From Kushneria marisflavi (GTDB lineage Bacteria; Pseudomonadota; Gammaproteobacteria; Pseudomonadales; Halomonadaceae): a stretch of 64,000 bases of DNA. The DNA lies in NCBI RefSeq assembly GCF_002157205.1, contig NZ_CP021358.1, positions 186,001 to 250,000 of the forward strand. Reading direction: 5' to 3'. Position numbers and translations under genes: made by a program. This document shows positions 9,231 through 18,301 of this stretch, piece by piece (within the stretch, counting starts at the first letter, position 1; each line of letters opens with the position of its first letter). The notes under the pieces are model-generated. The model was not told the DNA's origin, made no database searches, and saw only the letters and a program-made list of their open reading frames with translations.

Positions 9231-10232
9231 TCAACGATTGAGGATATAGCGACGCACCGCCGCGTTGTGTTCTTCCAGCGTGGCAGAAAACTGATGCTCT
9301 CCATTTCCCTTTGACACGAAATAAAGTGCATCACCTTCTGCGGGATTGACCGCAGCCTCAAGCGAGGCGCGCCCGGGCATTGCGATGGGCGTGGGTGGTA
9401 ATCCATTAATCACGTAGGTGTTCCAGCGCGTCGACTCGGTCAAGTCGGCACGCGTCAGCGACCCGTTATACGCCTGCCCAAGACCATAGATGACGGTAGG
9501 GTCCGTTTGAAGGCGCATTCCCTTTTCGAGACGGCGAACGAACACGCCTGCGATTCGGGTACGCTCATCAGGGGCACCCGTTTCCTTTTCAATCAGTGAG
9601 GCCAGGATCAGCGCCTGATAGGGGCTATCAAACGGCAGATCAGGCTGGCGCTCGGCCCAGACCTCGTTGAGGGTGCTGACCATTCGATCATGAGCGCGCT
9701 TGAACAGCTCAAGATCCGTAGCGCCCTTGAGCCACTGATAGGTATCAGGGAAAAACCAGCCTTCGGGAAACTCTCCGTCCATTCCGAGCGCGGCCATGAT
9801 CTCTTCATCGCTCATGTCACGCGTCTTGTGCTCGAGCGGCTCGGCCTGATTCAGGATCTGACGCATCTGGGAAAAGGTGCGCCCTTCTGGGATTGTCAGA
9901 CGATGACGAACCACATCGTTACTGGAAAGCTTGCCCAGCAACGCATGAGCATTCATGTCAGGCAGAATTTCGAACTCACCGGCGCGCAAGGCTCGCAGAC
10001 GGGCGGGCTCGATCACGCCCAGTAATTGATAGGGCCAGCGTTCATCGATAATGCCACGCTCGTGAAGCTCATCAATGATCTGCCGGGCCCCCATGCCAGA
10101 GCGAATGTCGTAAACCATTGGGGACTGCAATGCAATCGGTTCATCCAGCTTGTGTTGCCACCAGAGCCAGCCCCCGCCAATGGCTGCCACCATGACCACC
10201 ACTAACAGAAGCATACCCTTTAACCATCGCAT
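9231..10232 (-). CDS. mltG: Endolytic murein transglycosylase MltG
   Basis: Inner-membrane lytic transglycosylase (YceG family) that cuts nascent glycan strands and is thought to set their length. The 333-residue protein has one N-terminal membrane segment at about residues 6-25, a LysM-like region, and the catalytic loop ASLIEKETG at about 211-219, whose glutamates are the active-site candidates. It ends with the conserved GLPPTPIAMPGRASLEAA and FVSKGNGEHQFSATLEEHN. It lies 14 bases after pabC and eight bases before tmk, the standard pabC-mltG-tmk order. Confidence 0.95.
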   Translation of the reverse strand: MRWLKGMLLLVVVMVAAIGGGWLWWQHKLDEPIALQSPMVYDIRSGMGARQIIDELHERGIIDERWPYQLLGVIEPARLRALRAGEFEILPDMNAHALLGKLSSNDVVRHRLTIPEGRTFSQMRQILNQAEPLEHKTRDMSDEEIMAALGMDGEFPEGWFFPDTYQWLKGATDLELFKRAHDRMVSTLNEVWAERQPDLPFDSPYQALILASLIEKETGAPDERTRIAGVFVRRLEKGMRLQTDPTVIYGLGQAYNGSLTRADLTESTRWNTYVINGLPPTPIAMPGRASLEAAVNPAEGDALYFVSKGNGEHQFSATLEEHNAAVRRYILNR

Positions 10233-10246
10233 ACATGAGACTCGGA

Positions 10247-11086
10247 TCAGAAGATTGGAAAATTGGAGGGATAACCCAATAGAGCGTGCGCATCACCCTG
10301 CAGCCGGCGAACTGAATCATCGATGGGCCATTGACCATGTACATGCTGATGCTGAGCGTCTAGGCACCTGACGATCGGCCATAGCCCCTGCACGGAATTG
10401 AAAAGACAGGTACTGGGCGCATTCAAAAATCTTGAAAGCGGTGCATCCGAGGCGCGGGCAATGCTCAGATGCCCCTGATCGATCAGGGCACGGCGCAGGG
10501 TACCTTCCACACCGCACTCGATCAGCTCAGGTGTCCACCACTGCCCCTGGTCAAACCAGGCCAGATTCATGGCGGTCGCTTCGACAAGCTGATCGCGGTC
10601 ATTGAGGAGGAGACCTTCAGCAATGGCATCGTCCTGCCACTCCTGACGTGCCAGCACGTTTTCCAGCCGATTGAGATGCTTGAGACCCGCCAGCGCGGGC
10701 TGACGGGCCAGCCGCAGCTGACATAGCCGAACGCTGACTCCCCTTTCCCACCGCTCGGGCATGGGCGTAAACGACGTGAACTGCCAATAACAGCGCGGCT
10801 CGGCCGGCAGTGGCGGACGATAGCCACGGCCACCGCTGCCACGAGTCAGTACGATCTTGAGCACACATTTGCCGCGAGGCGCCTTTGCAGGCAGGGCATC
10901 CAGCCACCCTTTAGCAGGCGGCTCAAAGCCAAGACGATGGGCCCCCTGCGCCAGACGCGCGCAGTGCTCATCCCACAACAGAGGCACCCCGTCTCTTACC
11001 AGCACGGTTTCAAAAAGACCGTCTCCATAGGCGAACCCCCGATCCGTCAGGGCCACCGTGGCGTCAGTATCACCCGAGCCGGTCAT
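10247..11086 (-). CDS. pabC: Aminodeoxychorismate lyase
   Basis: PLP enzyme of fold type IV that converts 4-amino-4-deoxychorismate to p-aminobenzoate and pyruvate for folate synthesis. The 279-residue protein has the fold-IV opening DRGFAYGDGLFET, the lysine of GLKHLNRLENVLARQEW that should form the Schiff base, and the cofactor-binding ATAMNLAWFDQG and GVEGTLRRALI segments. I chose ATG 11086, 13 bases after the fabF stop with a GAGGG upstream; the longer frame would run into fabF. The fabF-pabC-mltG arrangement is conserved. Confidence 0.92.
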   Translation of the reverse strand: MTGSGDTDATVALTDRGFAYGDGLFETVLVRDGVPLLWDEHCARLAQGAHRLGFEPPAKGWLDALPAKAPRGKCVLKIVLTRGSGGRGYRPPLPAEPRCYWQFTSFTPMPERWERGVSVRLCQLRLARQPALAGLKHLNRLENVLARQEWQDDAIAEGLLLNDRDQLVEATAMNLAWFDQGQWWTPELIECGVEGTLRRALIDQGHLSIARASDAPLSRFLNAPSTCLFNSVQGLWPIVRCLDAQHQHVHGQWPIDDSVRRLQGDAHALLGYPSNFPIF

Positions 11087-11099
11087 GCCTGTGCCCTCA

Positions 11100-12338
11100 T
11101 CAGATACGCGAAAATACCAGCGAGCCGTTGGTGCCACCAAAACCGAACGAATTGGACAGCACATGCTCGATTTTCATTTCACGTGCGGTATGTGGCACGT
11201 AATCCAGACGGCACTGCTCATCGGGATTGTCCAGATTGATGGTCGGTGGTGCGACCTGGTCACGCAGGGCCAGAATCGAGAAGGCCGCCTCGACTGCGCC
11301 GGCAGCGCCCAGCAGATGGCCGATCATCGATTTGGTCGAACTGATGGCCACATCACGCGCTGAAGCCCCCAGCACCTTTTCAATGGCAAGGCTCTCTGCG
11401 ACATCGCCCACCATTGTGGAGGTACCATGGGCATTGATGTAATCAATGCTTGAAGGATCAAGCCCTGCATCGCGAATGGCGTTGCTCATGGCCATGGCGG
11501 CGCCGGCCCCATCGCTGGGCGGTGCTGTCATGTGCCACGCATCATCACTCATGCCGAAACCGGCACACTCTGCAAGAATGTTCGCACCGCGCGCCCTGGC
11601 GTGCTCGTACTCTTCCAGCACCAGAATTCCGGCGCCATCGGAGAGTACGAAACCATCACGGTCACGGTCCCACGGACGACTGGCGGCCTGCGGATCATCG
11701 TTGCGGGTAGAAAGCGCTCTGGCAGCGGAAAACCCACCGACACCCAACGGCGTGCTGGCCATTTCGGCGCCACCACACACCATGACATCGGCATCGCCAT
11801 AGGCAATGGTACGTGCGCCGTAGCCAATATTGTGCGTGCCTGATGTACAGGCAGTTGTAATGGCAATGTTGGGACCGCGAAAGCCAAACTGAATCGCCAG
11901 GTTGCCAGCGATCATATTGATGATCGACCCGGGCACAAAGAAGGGAGAAATACGACGTGCCCCCGACTTCAACAACGACTGGTGGTTGGTTTCGATCATC
12001 GGCAATCCGCCGATGCCCGAGCCAATGGCAACCCCGATGCGGTGAGCGTTTTCTTCACTACAGGTAATGCCGGAGTTCTGAACCGCCTGAACGGAAGCAG
12101 CGATGCCATACTGGATGAAAAGATCCATTTTTTTGGCATCCTTCGGATTGAACCAGGGCGCTGGATCAAACCCTTTTACAGCACCGCTGAAGCGAGTATT
12201 CAGACCACTGGCATCAAAATGCTCGATCGCTCCGATACCGCTTTTGCCAGCCTTGATACTGTCCCAGGTGGCATCAGTTGTATTACCTACCGGTGTTACC
12301 AGACCGATGCCGGTCACCACGACCCTTCTGCGAGGCAT
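11100..12338 (-). CDS. fabF: 3-oxoacyl-[ACP] synthase II (KAS II)
   Basis: Condensing enzyme that elongates acyl-ACP with malonyl-ACP and in E. coli controls the palmitoleate to cis-vaccenate step. The 412-residue thiolase-fold protein carries the Cys-His-His triad in [29 protein letters not shown] and [17 protein letters not shown] 12338 has GGAGG eight bases upstream; the open frame to 12431 lacks such a site. A terminator-like hairpin separates it from acpP and a consensus -10 lies in front, so fabF may be transcribed on its own as well as by read-through. Because fabH is missing from this cluster, how synthesis is initiated is an open point. Confidence 0.96.
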   Translation of the reverse strand: MPRRRVVVTGIGLVTPVGNTTDATWDSIKAGKSGIGAIEHFDASGLNTRFSGAVKGFDPAPWFNPKDAKKMDLFIQYGIAASVQAVQNSGITCSEENAHRIGVAIGSGIGGLPMIETNHQSLLKSGARRISPFFVPGSIINMIAGNLAIQFGFRGPNIAITTACTSGTHNIGYGARTIAYGDADVMVCGGAEMASTPLGVGGFSAARALSTRNDDPQAASRPWDRDRDGFVLSDGAGILVLEEYEHARARGANILAECAGFGMSDDAWHMTAPPSDGAGAAMAMSNAIRDAGLDPSSIDYINAHGTSTMVGDVAESLAIEKVLGASARDVAISSTKSMIGHLLGAAGAVEAAFSILALRDQVAPPTINLDNPDEQCRLDYVPHTAREMKIEHVLSNSFGFGGTNGSLVFSRI

Positions 12339-12429
12339 CGTTTTTCCTCCAAAAAAGACAGATGAGTGCGCCCGAGAGCATGAATTACTGCTGGATACCC
12401 GACCGCCTGCTGCATGATATATCCCGGTC

Positions 12430-12435
12430 ATTATA
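12430..12435 (-). promoter_or_regulatory. Candidate -10 element of a fabF promoter
   Basis: Perfect TATAAT on the minus strand, about 90 bases before the fabF ATG and downstream of the acpP terminator. No good -35 lies at 17 bases, so this is only a candidate. Confidence 0.4.
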
Positions 12436-12530
12436 CCGATTCTATCGACTCGGTCTCTGACTGATATACCCTGATAATTCAGCCTGAAAGGCCCGGCGCA
12501 GCGTATGCCGTCTGCCGGTTAATGCCATTT

Positions 12531-12563
12531 AAAAATAAAGCCGCTCCCAGAGGGGGCGGCTTT
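12531..12563 (-). terminator. Terminator or attenuator between acpP and fabF
   Basis: On the minus strand a GC-rich stem (AAAGCCGCCCCC paired with GGGAGCGGCTTT, three-base loop and one G-U pair) is followed by TATTTTT. It lies 43 bases after the acpP stop. It probably ends much of the very abundant acpP transcript and lowers read-through into fabF. Confidence 0.8.
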
Positions 12564-12605
12564 ACAGGTCAATCCTGGCCCATAAGGCCGAATTGCGCCA
12601 AAAAC

Positions 12606-12839
12606 TTACTGATGGGCGACGATGTAGTCGATCGCTTCCTGCACGGTAGTGATCTTCTCTGCTTCTTCGTCGGGAATTTCAGTATCGAATTCCTCTTCGA
12701 GAGCCATTACCAGTTCCACGGTGTCGAGCGAGTCGGCGCCCAGATCTTCAGTGAAGGAAGAGCTGTTCTGGATCTCTTCTTCCTTGACGTTCAAGCGTTC
12801 GGCAACAACTTTTTTAACGCGCTCTTCGATGGTACTCAT
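12606..12839 (-). CDS. acpP: Acyl carrier protein
   Basis: Small acidic carrier of growing acyl chains in fatty acid synthesis, also a donor for lipid A and phospholipids. The 77-residue protein shows the phosphopantetheine site [18 protein letters not shown] with the modified serine at 37. It is nearly identical to other gammaproteobacterial AcpP over its whole length. It follows fabG by about 90 bases and is closed by its own hairpin terminator, consistent with the high, separately tuned expression known for acpP. Confidence 0.98.
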   Translation of the reverse strand: MSTIEERVKKVVAERLNVKEEEIQNSSSFTEDLGADSLDTVELVMALEEEFDTEIPDEEAEKITTVQEAIDYIVAHQ

Positions 12840-12932
12840 TTATCATCACTCCTGGTTTACGAGTCGCCAGATCAAAACTGGCGGTAGTTTATAGACCGTC
12901 TTTCTCGGACGCAACAGCGTCCTTCGCCGGTT

Positions 12933-13673
12933 CTAGCGCATGTTCATACCGCCATTGACATGCAGCGTTTCACCGGTGATATACCCGGCGACATCACTGG
13001 TCAGAAAACACGCAGCCGCTGCTATTTCCTCGGGTTGCCCCAGGCGCGACAGCGGAATCTGACTCAGCAATGATTCCTTGTGTTTCTCTGGCAGCTCACT
13101 GGTCATATCGGTTGCAATGAAACCAGGCGCTACAGCATTCACCGTAATATTACGCGAGGCAAGCTCGCGCGCCAGTGAACGAGTGAATCCTTCCATGCCG
13201 GCCTTTGCCGCAGCATAGTTACTCTGACCCGCATTGCCCAGTGTTGCGACAACCGAACTGATATTGACGATGCGGCCAAAGCGCGCACGCGTCATGGCTT
13301 TCAGACAGGCCTTTGAGACACGATATACCGAGGTGAGGTTGGTATCCAGAACCTCGTCCCACTCGTTATCCTTCATGCGCATCAACAGGTTATCACGAGT
13401 GATACCGGCATTGTTGACCAGAATCAGTGGGGCGCCAAAACGCTCGGTGATCTCGCCCAGCACCTGATCAATGGCGGCGCTGTCCGTCACATTGAGGACC
13501 ATACCTGCCCCAGGAATGGAATGTGCGGCAAGATCATCTTCGATGCGACGCGCACCGTCTTCGCTGGTGGCCGTGCCAATGACCGTATGGCCCTGTCGAC
13601 CTAGCTCACGAGCAATGGCCTGACCAATGCCACGTGTTGCACCGGTAACCAGTGCCACTCTTGCTTCACTCAT
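12933..13673 (-). CDS. fabG: 3-oxoacyl-[ACP] reductase
   Basis: NADPH-dependent short-chain dehydrogenase that reduces 3-oxoacyl-ACP in each elongation cycle. The 246-residue protein has the cofactor motif TGATRGIG at residues 10-17, the NNAG motif, and the catalytic Ser-Tyr-Lys set in NISSVVATLGNAGQSNYAAAKAG. The C-terminus GYITGETLHVNGGMNMR is typical. The frame is open to 13901 but the ATG at 13673 is chosen because the FabG opening MSEARVALVTGA begins there. It lies between fabD and acpP. Confidence 0.97.
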   Translation of the reverse strand: MSEARVALVTGATRGIGQAIARELGRQGHTVIGTATSEDGARRIEDDLAAHSIPGAGMVLNVTDSAAIDQVLGEITERFGAPLILVNNAGITRDNLLMRMKDNEWDEVLDTNLTSVYRVSKACLKAMTRARFGRIVNISSVVATLGNAGQSNYAAAKAGMEGFTRSLARELASRNITVNAVAPGFIATDMTSELPEKHKESLLSQIPLSRLGQPEEIAAAACFLTSDVAGYITGETLHVNGGMNMR

Positions 13674-13723
13674 GCTTGTTTCCCTTTTGGGATTAATGTC
13701 TTGTACTGCGTGCTCGCAGGCCT

Positions 13724-14680
13724 TTATCGATCGTCCGGCATCTCTTTTGCCAGCTCGATAGCCGCCGCCAGCGATTCGGGATCGTTGACCGCAAGTCCAC
13801 GACTTTGACGTGCGATTCGCTTGCCCAGCCCGGTCAGCACCTTGCCGGGACCACACTCGATAAAGACGCTGGCGCCCTGCTCGCAAAGGGTTTCTACACA
13901 ACGTGTCCAGAGCACCGGACGATACAACTGCTGAACCAGACGCGTCTTGATGGTATCAAGATCTTCATGCCATACGGCATCCACATTCTGGATAACACGA
14001 TAGCGCGGCTGACGAAGATCGATATCTGCCATGGCCTGCTCAAGGCGCTCAGCAGCAGGCTTCATCAGCGCACAATGCGACGGTACTGATACAGGAAGCG
14101 GCATGGCACGGCGAGCGCCTCGCTCCTGGCAAAGCGCAATGGCACGCTCGACGGCGACCTTCTCCCCGGCAATCACGACCTGTCCGGGCGAGTTGTAGTT
14201 GACGGCCGACACAATGTCGCCCTGCGCTGCTTCTTCACACACCGCTTCCACGACATCGTCGTCGAGCCCCAGTATGGCCGCCATACCGCCCTGACCGGCC
14301 GGCACGGCATCCTGCATGGCTTCACCGCGCAGACGTACCAGCCGTACGCCATCGGCAAAGCTCATGGCACCTGCACAGACCAGCGCACTGTATTCGCCCA
14401 GACTGTGGCCGGCCATGGCTGCGGGACGCGGGCCTTCGAGCTCCTGCCAGACACGCCAGATGGCGACACTGGCGGTCAGCAACGCCGGCTGCGTGCAGGC
14501 CGTAGCGTTGAGCGCCGTCTCGGGCCCTTCCTGAGTCACATGCCAGAGATCGTATCCGAGTGCCTCTGAAGCCTCCTCGAAGGTCGTTCGCACGACGCTG
14601 TAACGTTCGGCGAGCTCTCGCAGCATGCCCAGCTGCTGAGAACCCTGACCGGGAAAGACCAGGGCGAGGGCATTGCTCAT
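13724..14680 (-). CDS. fabD: Malonyl-CoA:ACP transacylase
   Basis: Moves the malonyl group from CoA to ACP, supplying the extender unit. The 318-residue protein shows LVFPGQGSQQLGML at the N-terminus and the nucleophile elbow GHSLGEYSAL with serine 93; the histidine of PSHCALMKPAAERL is the likely catalytic partner. ATG 14680 is preceded by AGGTGA five bases away, better than the GTG at 14689. plsX lies upstream, where many gammaproteobacteria carry fabH between the two; only 96 bases separate them here. Confidence 0.96.
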   Translation of the reverse strand: MSNALALVFPGQGSQQLGMLRELAERYSVVRTTFEEASEALGYDLWHVTQEGPETALNATACTQPALLTASVAIWRVWQELEGPRPAAMAGHSLGEYSALVCAGAMSFADGVRLVRLRGEAMQDAVPAGQGGMAAILGLDDDVVEAVCEEAAQGDIVSAVNYNSPGQVVIAGEKVAVERAIALCQERGARRAMPLPVSVPSHCALMKPAAERLEQAMADIDLRQPRYRVIQNVDAVWHEDLDTIKTRLVQQLYRPVLWTRCVETLCEQGASVFIECGPGKVLTGLGKRIARQSRGLAVNDPESLAAAIELAKEMPDDR

Positions 14681-14776
14681 CTGATTCACCTGTACTAACT
14701 CACTGAAGATTAAATAAGCGAAGCTTTATAAGCGCCCGCAATGCAGGTTCAATTAGAGCTTCGCCATACGAAATTC

Positions 14777-15799
14777 CTATGACATCAGCCTTTCCGGCAA
14801 ATTCATCGCAGCTTCATCCATGGCACGCCGCACAGCATAGGCAAACCCCTCAGCCTGTGCATTGCCGTGGCTTTTGACAACGGTGGACCTGAGCCCCAGA
14901 AAGCTGGCGCCATTATATCGCACAGGGTTGAGTTCCTGCATGAACCGGCGCAATACGGGTTTGGCCAGCCAGCCGACAGTTCGAGCGTACCAGCCGATCT
15001 GAAACTCTCCTCGAAGACGCTCGCCGAGCATTCGGGCCAATCCCTCACTGCTTTTAAGCGCGACGTTGCCTACCATGCCGTCACAGATGGCAACGTCGGT
15101 ATTGCCAGTGAAAAGTGCGTCCCCTTCCATATAACCGACATATTCGAAACGAGTGTGCTCACTGGCACGCAGCAGCATATCGGCTTCACGCACTCGCCGC
15201 TCCCCCTTGGAGCTCTCGGTCCCCACGTTCAAAAGCCCGACCTTCGGCAATTGTACGCCGTCAACCAGCCTGACCATGGCAGCGCCCATGATGGCAAAAT
15301 CCACAAGATGCTCGGCACGAACATCGACATTGGCACCAAGGTCCAGCATATAGCAGGGTTTCTGAGAAACAGTGGGAATAGCAGCACTGATGGCGGGACG
15401 CGCCACATTGTCCAGCATGCCGACATCACGCCGCGCCAGCGCCATAATGGCACCGGTATGCTCTGCGCTGACACAGGCGCAGGCGTCACCGCTTCGCAAG
15501 GCATCAAGGCTTGCGTACAGGCTGCCATTAAAGGTATCGCGAAGAATACGGGAGGGTGTCATGTTAGCAGGAAGGCTGTCACCGGCTTCGATGACATCAA
15601 TGCGATCACGAACATGCGCTAGGATAGCGGGCAGTCGAGAGAGTTCGACATCAAGAAGATGACGCCTGCCATAAAGCGTGACATTGGCACCCGGCTTTTG
15701 TGCCAGTGCAAGTGCAGCTCCAGAAACAGTAGCGCGGGGACCGTAATCCCCGCCCATGGCGTCGATGGCGATACGCAAGGGCGGCATCGCCCGAATCAT
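14777..15799 (-). CDS. plsX: Phosphate acyltransferase PlsX
   Basis: Makes acyl-phosphate from acyl-ACP, feeding PlsY in phosphatidic acid synthesis. The 340-residue protein opens with RIAIDAMGGDYGPRATVSGA and keeps EHTGAIMALA, LGANVDVRAEHLVDFA, GNTDVAICDGMVGNVALKS and the C-terminal YNGASFLGLRSTVVKSHGNA. The ATG at 15799 directly follows the rpmF stop (TAAATG), so translation is probably coupled; a second ATG at 15787 is possible. The yceD-rpmF-plsX-fab order is a conserved feature. Confidence 0.95.
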   Translation of the reverse strand: MIRAMPPLRIAIDAMGGDYGPRATVSGAALALAQKPGANVTLYGRRHLLDVELSRLPAILAHVRDRIDVIEAGDSLPANMTPSRILRDTFNGSLYASLDALRSGDACACVSAEHTGAIMALARRDVGMLDNVARPAISAAIPTVSQKPCYMLDLGANVDVRAEHLVDFAIMGAAMVRLVDGVQLPKVGLLNVGTESSKGERRVREADMLLRASEHTRFEYVGYMEGDALFTGNTDVAICDGMVGNVALKSSEGLARMLGERLRGEFQIGWYARTVGWLAKPVLRRFMQELNPVRYNGASFLGLRSTVVKSHGNAQAEGFAYAVRRAMDEAAMNLPERLMS

Positions 15800-15976
15800 T
15801 TATTCTTCGACGTCAATGACCTTGCGGCCACGGTAGTATCCGTCCGGTGCAACATGGTGACGGAGATGGGTAGTGCCGGTTTCCTTGTCCTGGGAAAGCG
15901 TCGGCGCTGTCAGCGCGTCATGGGCACGACGCATACCGCGCCTGGAACGGGACTTGCGATTCTGTTGGACAGCCAT
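15800..15976 (-). CDS. rpmF: 50S ribosomal protein L32
   Basis: A 58-residue, strongly basic ribosomal protein too short for most open-frame cut-offs. Reading back from the ATG at 15976 gives [20 protein letters not shown], then a central [20 protein letters not shown], closely like E. coli L32. It lacks zinc-binding cysteines, as does the E. coli protein. A GGAG lies eight bases upstream of the ATG. The stop codon touches the plsX start. The link between a ribosomal protein and lipid genes is conserved and is thought to help couple growth processes. Confidence 0.97.
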   Translation of the reverse strand: MAVQQNRKSRSRRGMRRAHDALTAPTLSQDKETGTTHLRHHVAPDGYYRGRKVIDVEE

Positions 15977-16014
15977 TGGGTTGTCTCCGGTTGTAACGTA
16001 ACGTCAAAAAAGAC

Positions 16015-16539
16015 TCAGTGATCCTTCAGGGAGCGAAGCACACTGAACGGGTTATCGGCTCGCGCCGGCGTTTGCTCGACTTCGTCACCACTTTGCAGCG
16101 CATCACGAGAAACGGCGCAATCCGCCTCATCGTGATAAACCACCTGCGGAAGTGTCAGAAGCAGTTCGTCCTCGACAACCGGCAGCAAAGCCAGATGCTC
16201 GTCTTCCACAAGTACCGGCTCGTAACGTGCTGGCAGCGTCGCTGCACGCTCATCACTGGTTACCATGCCAAGCAGGAAAGTGCTTTCAAGATGAACCGGC
16301 ATGGCCTGCAGGCACCGCTGACAGGGCATCTCGACATCGGCAACAAGTGAGCCTTCGATATAATGCTGACGCTGTGCATCAAGATCAAACGTCATGACAA
16401 CATGACATTCGGCCTCCTGCCGGCCGATGGCATCGACGATACGAGGCATGGCAGAGAGAGGAACTCTCCCTTCCAGACGTTCGCCGCTGGCAGCAAGCCG
16501 ATAGGGCTCGACCGTTTTGGGTAGTCGCGTGGTTGACAT
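16015..16539 (-). CDS. yceD: YceD/DUF177 family protein (23S rRNA accumulation)
   Basis: Member of the DUF177 family; in bacteria and plastids it supports 23S rRNA accumulation, but its molecular activity is not settled. The 174-residue protein aligns with E. coli YceD from the first residues (LPKTVEP against LPLTLDP), keeps the CQRC pair at 73-76, the ALLPVVEDELLLTLP segment and the NPFSVLRSLK tail. It heads the rpmF-plsX operon. The start codon lies only nine bases after a near-consensus -10 and no ribosome binding site is visible, so the message may be leaderless or nearly so. Confidence 0.93.
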   Translation of the reverse strand: MSTTRLPKTVEPYRLAASGERLEGRVPLSAMPRIVDAIGRQEAECHVVMTFDLDAQRQHYIEGSLVADVEMPCQRCLQAMPVHLESTFLLGMVTSDERAATLPARYEPVLVEDEHLALLPVVEDELLLTLPQVVYHDEADCAVSRDALQSGDEVEQTPARADNPFSVLRSLKDH

Positions 16540-16548
16540 AGGCGCGCA

Positions 16549-16577
16549 ATAATAGGGATTGTCCGTGAAAGTGTCAA
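16549..16577 (-). promoter_or_regulatory. Near-consensus sigma70 promoter of yceD-rpmF-plsX
   Basis: Minus strand TTGACA (16577-16572), 17-base spacer, TATTAT (16554-16549). After the -10 the sequence is TGCGCGCCT and then the yceD ATG, so a normal start point gives a leader of zero to four bases. The perfect -35 and spacer suggest strong expression; the GC-rich discriminator would fit stringent control (inference). Confidence 0.8.
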
Positions 16578-16680
16578 AAGAGTTGTTGCAAAAGAAGAGG
16601 CGCAGGTGACCGATATCACTGTCAAAAACGGTTATTCTGCCTCCCTGCGCTTCTCACCACCCACTGCCTCGGGAGCCATG

Positions 16681-17265
16681 ATGCCTCTGATCGTTCTTGC
16701 CTCCAGCTCTTCTTCTCGCAGGGAGCTGCTGGGCCGTCTCGGCCTGCCCTTTCAACATCACTCCCCTGATATCGATGAAACCCCCAGAGCAGGTGAAACG
16801 CCCCGCATGCTGGCCGAGCGTCTCTCGCGGGAGAAGGCGCAAGCATTGGCCGAGCATTATCCACATCACCTGATCATCGGCAGCGACCAGGTGGTCAGCA
16901 TCGATGATGACCTGCTGGGTAAACCAGGCAACCTCAACAGGGCCCGGCAACAGCTCCAGCGCTTTTCCGGCCGACGGATCCACTTTCTGACAGGCGTGGC
17001 ACTTCTGGATACCCGTCGACACCACTGCGACACTTTCGTGGATCTCACCAGTGTGGATGTCAGAAGCCTGGGCCCGGAGGAGATCGAGGGATATCTCATA
17101 AAAGAGCCGGCCATCGATAACGCCGGCAGCTTCTATATGGAAAAACTGGGGACGGCCCTTTTTGAGGGCATCCATACCTCAGACCCAAGCGCTCTGATCG
17201 GGCTTCCCCTGATTGCCCTGTGCCGACTGCTTCGTGACGCCGGCATCAATCCGCTGCTTGAATAA
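16681..17265 (+). CDS. yceF: Maf-family nucleotide pyrophosphatase (YceF type)
   Basis: House-cleaning pyrophosphatase; the YceF subgroup hydrolyses 7-methyl-GTP in E. coli. The 194-residue protein starts LIVLASSSSSRRELLGRLGL, has the conserved GSDQVV, GKPGN and FSGRRIHFLTG segments, and ends with the EPAIDNAGSFYMEKLGT and GLPLIALCRLL motifs. The frame is open from 16606, but GGGAG lies five bases before the ATG at 16681. It is divergent from yceD, as in E. coli and Pseudomonas. Substrate assignment rests on synteny. Confidence 0.92.
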   Translation: MPLIVLASSSSSRRELLGRLGLPFQHHSPDIDETPRAGETPRMLAERLSREKAQALAEHYPHHLIIGSDQVVSIDDDLLGKPGNLNRARQQLQRFSGRRIHFLTGVALLDTRRHHCDTFVDLTSVDVRSLGPEEIEGYLIKEPAIDNAGSFYMEKLGTALFEGIHTSDPSALIGLPLIALCRLLRDAGINPLLE

Positions 17266-17290
17266 TACCGGCCAGCGCCGTGCTCAGGCG

Positions 17291-18301
17291 TCAACGCAGG
17301 CGAACGGGCGACGATCCGGCGTAAATATCAAGGCCGAGATACTCTGCGGCGATCTGGCCAAAGTGGCGCGATATCTGTTCAAGCGGATCACCACCTTGAG
17401 TGTAGTCCTTCGTCTCGGCACTTCCGGTCATGTCACGCGCGACATCATCAACGCTTTTGAGGCCATCTGTCAGCCCCTTGTCCACGGCCTCTTCTCCCGT
17501 CCAGACCAGCCCGGAGAAAAGCGCAGGGTCGTCTGACAGGCGATCGCCGCGGCCGGCCTTAACGGCATTGATGAACTGATCATGGGTTTGATCCAGCACA
17601 TGCTGCCAGAAGCGCCTTTGTGCATCGCTGACGGGCTGGAAGGGATCAAGCATGTCCTTGTTTTCTCCTGCCGTGAACACACGCCGCTCAATACCCAGTT
17701 TTTCCATTGCCCCCTCAAACCCGAACCCCGAGTAGATGACGCCGATGGAGCCCACGAGACTGGCCGGTGCAGCGTAGATTTTGTCGGCAGCAGAGGCGAT
17801 ATAGTAGGCGCCGCTTGCACCGATATCCTCGATGACGGCAATGATGGGCTTGTCGCCGGTGCTGCGAAGGCGGCGAATCTCGTCGTAAATGCGCTGCGAC
17901 TGCACCGGAGAACCACCGGGGCTGTTGATATCCAGCACGACCGCCGTCTCGGGTCCCTGCCAGGCATCATTCAGACCACGAATGACTCTTTCGGCGCTGG
18001 CGGGCGACTGGCTATCGATAACGCCTTCAATCTTGACCACCCCAACCTTCCGGCTGGTCATCGACTCCTGCTCACCGGTCACCATGAATACGACGGCCGC
18101 GGCGATCACAATCCAGAAACTCCAGAACAGCAATCGAAAAAAGATCTTCCAGCGCCGGGTGCGACGCTGCTCGCGTACCATTTCAAGCAGCCATCGCTCC
18201 ATCATGGCATCGCGATCAATGCCTTCCCCGGACCGCCCTTCCGCCGCTATACCATCATCATTCAGATCACGTCCCGTCCACTGATCCTTTCGATCACTCA
18301 T
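17291..18301 (-). CDS. sppA: Signal peptide peptidase, S49 family
   Basis: Membrane-anchored serine protease of the short SppA type, 336 residues, expected to degrade cleaved signal peptides with its active site on the periplasmic side. A charged N-terminal tail of about 50 residues precedes a single membrane segment at 53-74. The S49 domain shows VLDINSPGGSPVQSQRIYDE, the nucleophile loop IEDIGASGAYYIAS (serine 163), and SLVGSIGVIY; the general-base lysine is expected in the repeated half. It overlaps the HAD gene by eight bases and converges on yceF with a 25-base gap. Confidence 0.9.
   Translation of the reverse strand: MSDRKDQWTGRDLNDDGIAAEGRSGEGIDRDAMMERWLLEMVREQRRTRRWKIFFRLLFWSFWIVIAAAVVFMVTGEQESMTSRKVGVVKIEGVIDSQSPASAERVIRGLNDAWQGPETAVVLDINSPGGSPVQSQRIYDEIRRLRSTGDKPIIAVIEDIGASGAYYIASAADKIYAAPASLVGSIGVIYSGFGFEGAMEKLGIERRVFTAGENKDMLDPFQPVSDAQRRFWQHVLDQTHDQFINAVKAGRGDRLSDDPALFSGLVWTGEEAVDKGLTDGLKSVDDVARDMTGSAETKDYTQGGDPLEQISRHFGQIAAEYLGLDIYAGSSPVRLR

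Noticed and set aside
15990-15997. GTTGTAAC, identical to the core of E. coli Ter sites, upstream of rpmF
   Set aside because: An 8-base match is expected about twice by chance in a window of this size counting both strands, and the flanks do not fit the Ter consensus.
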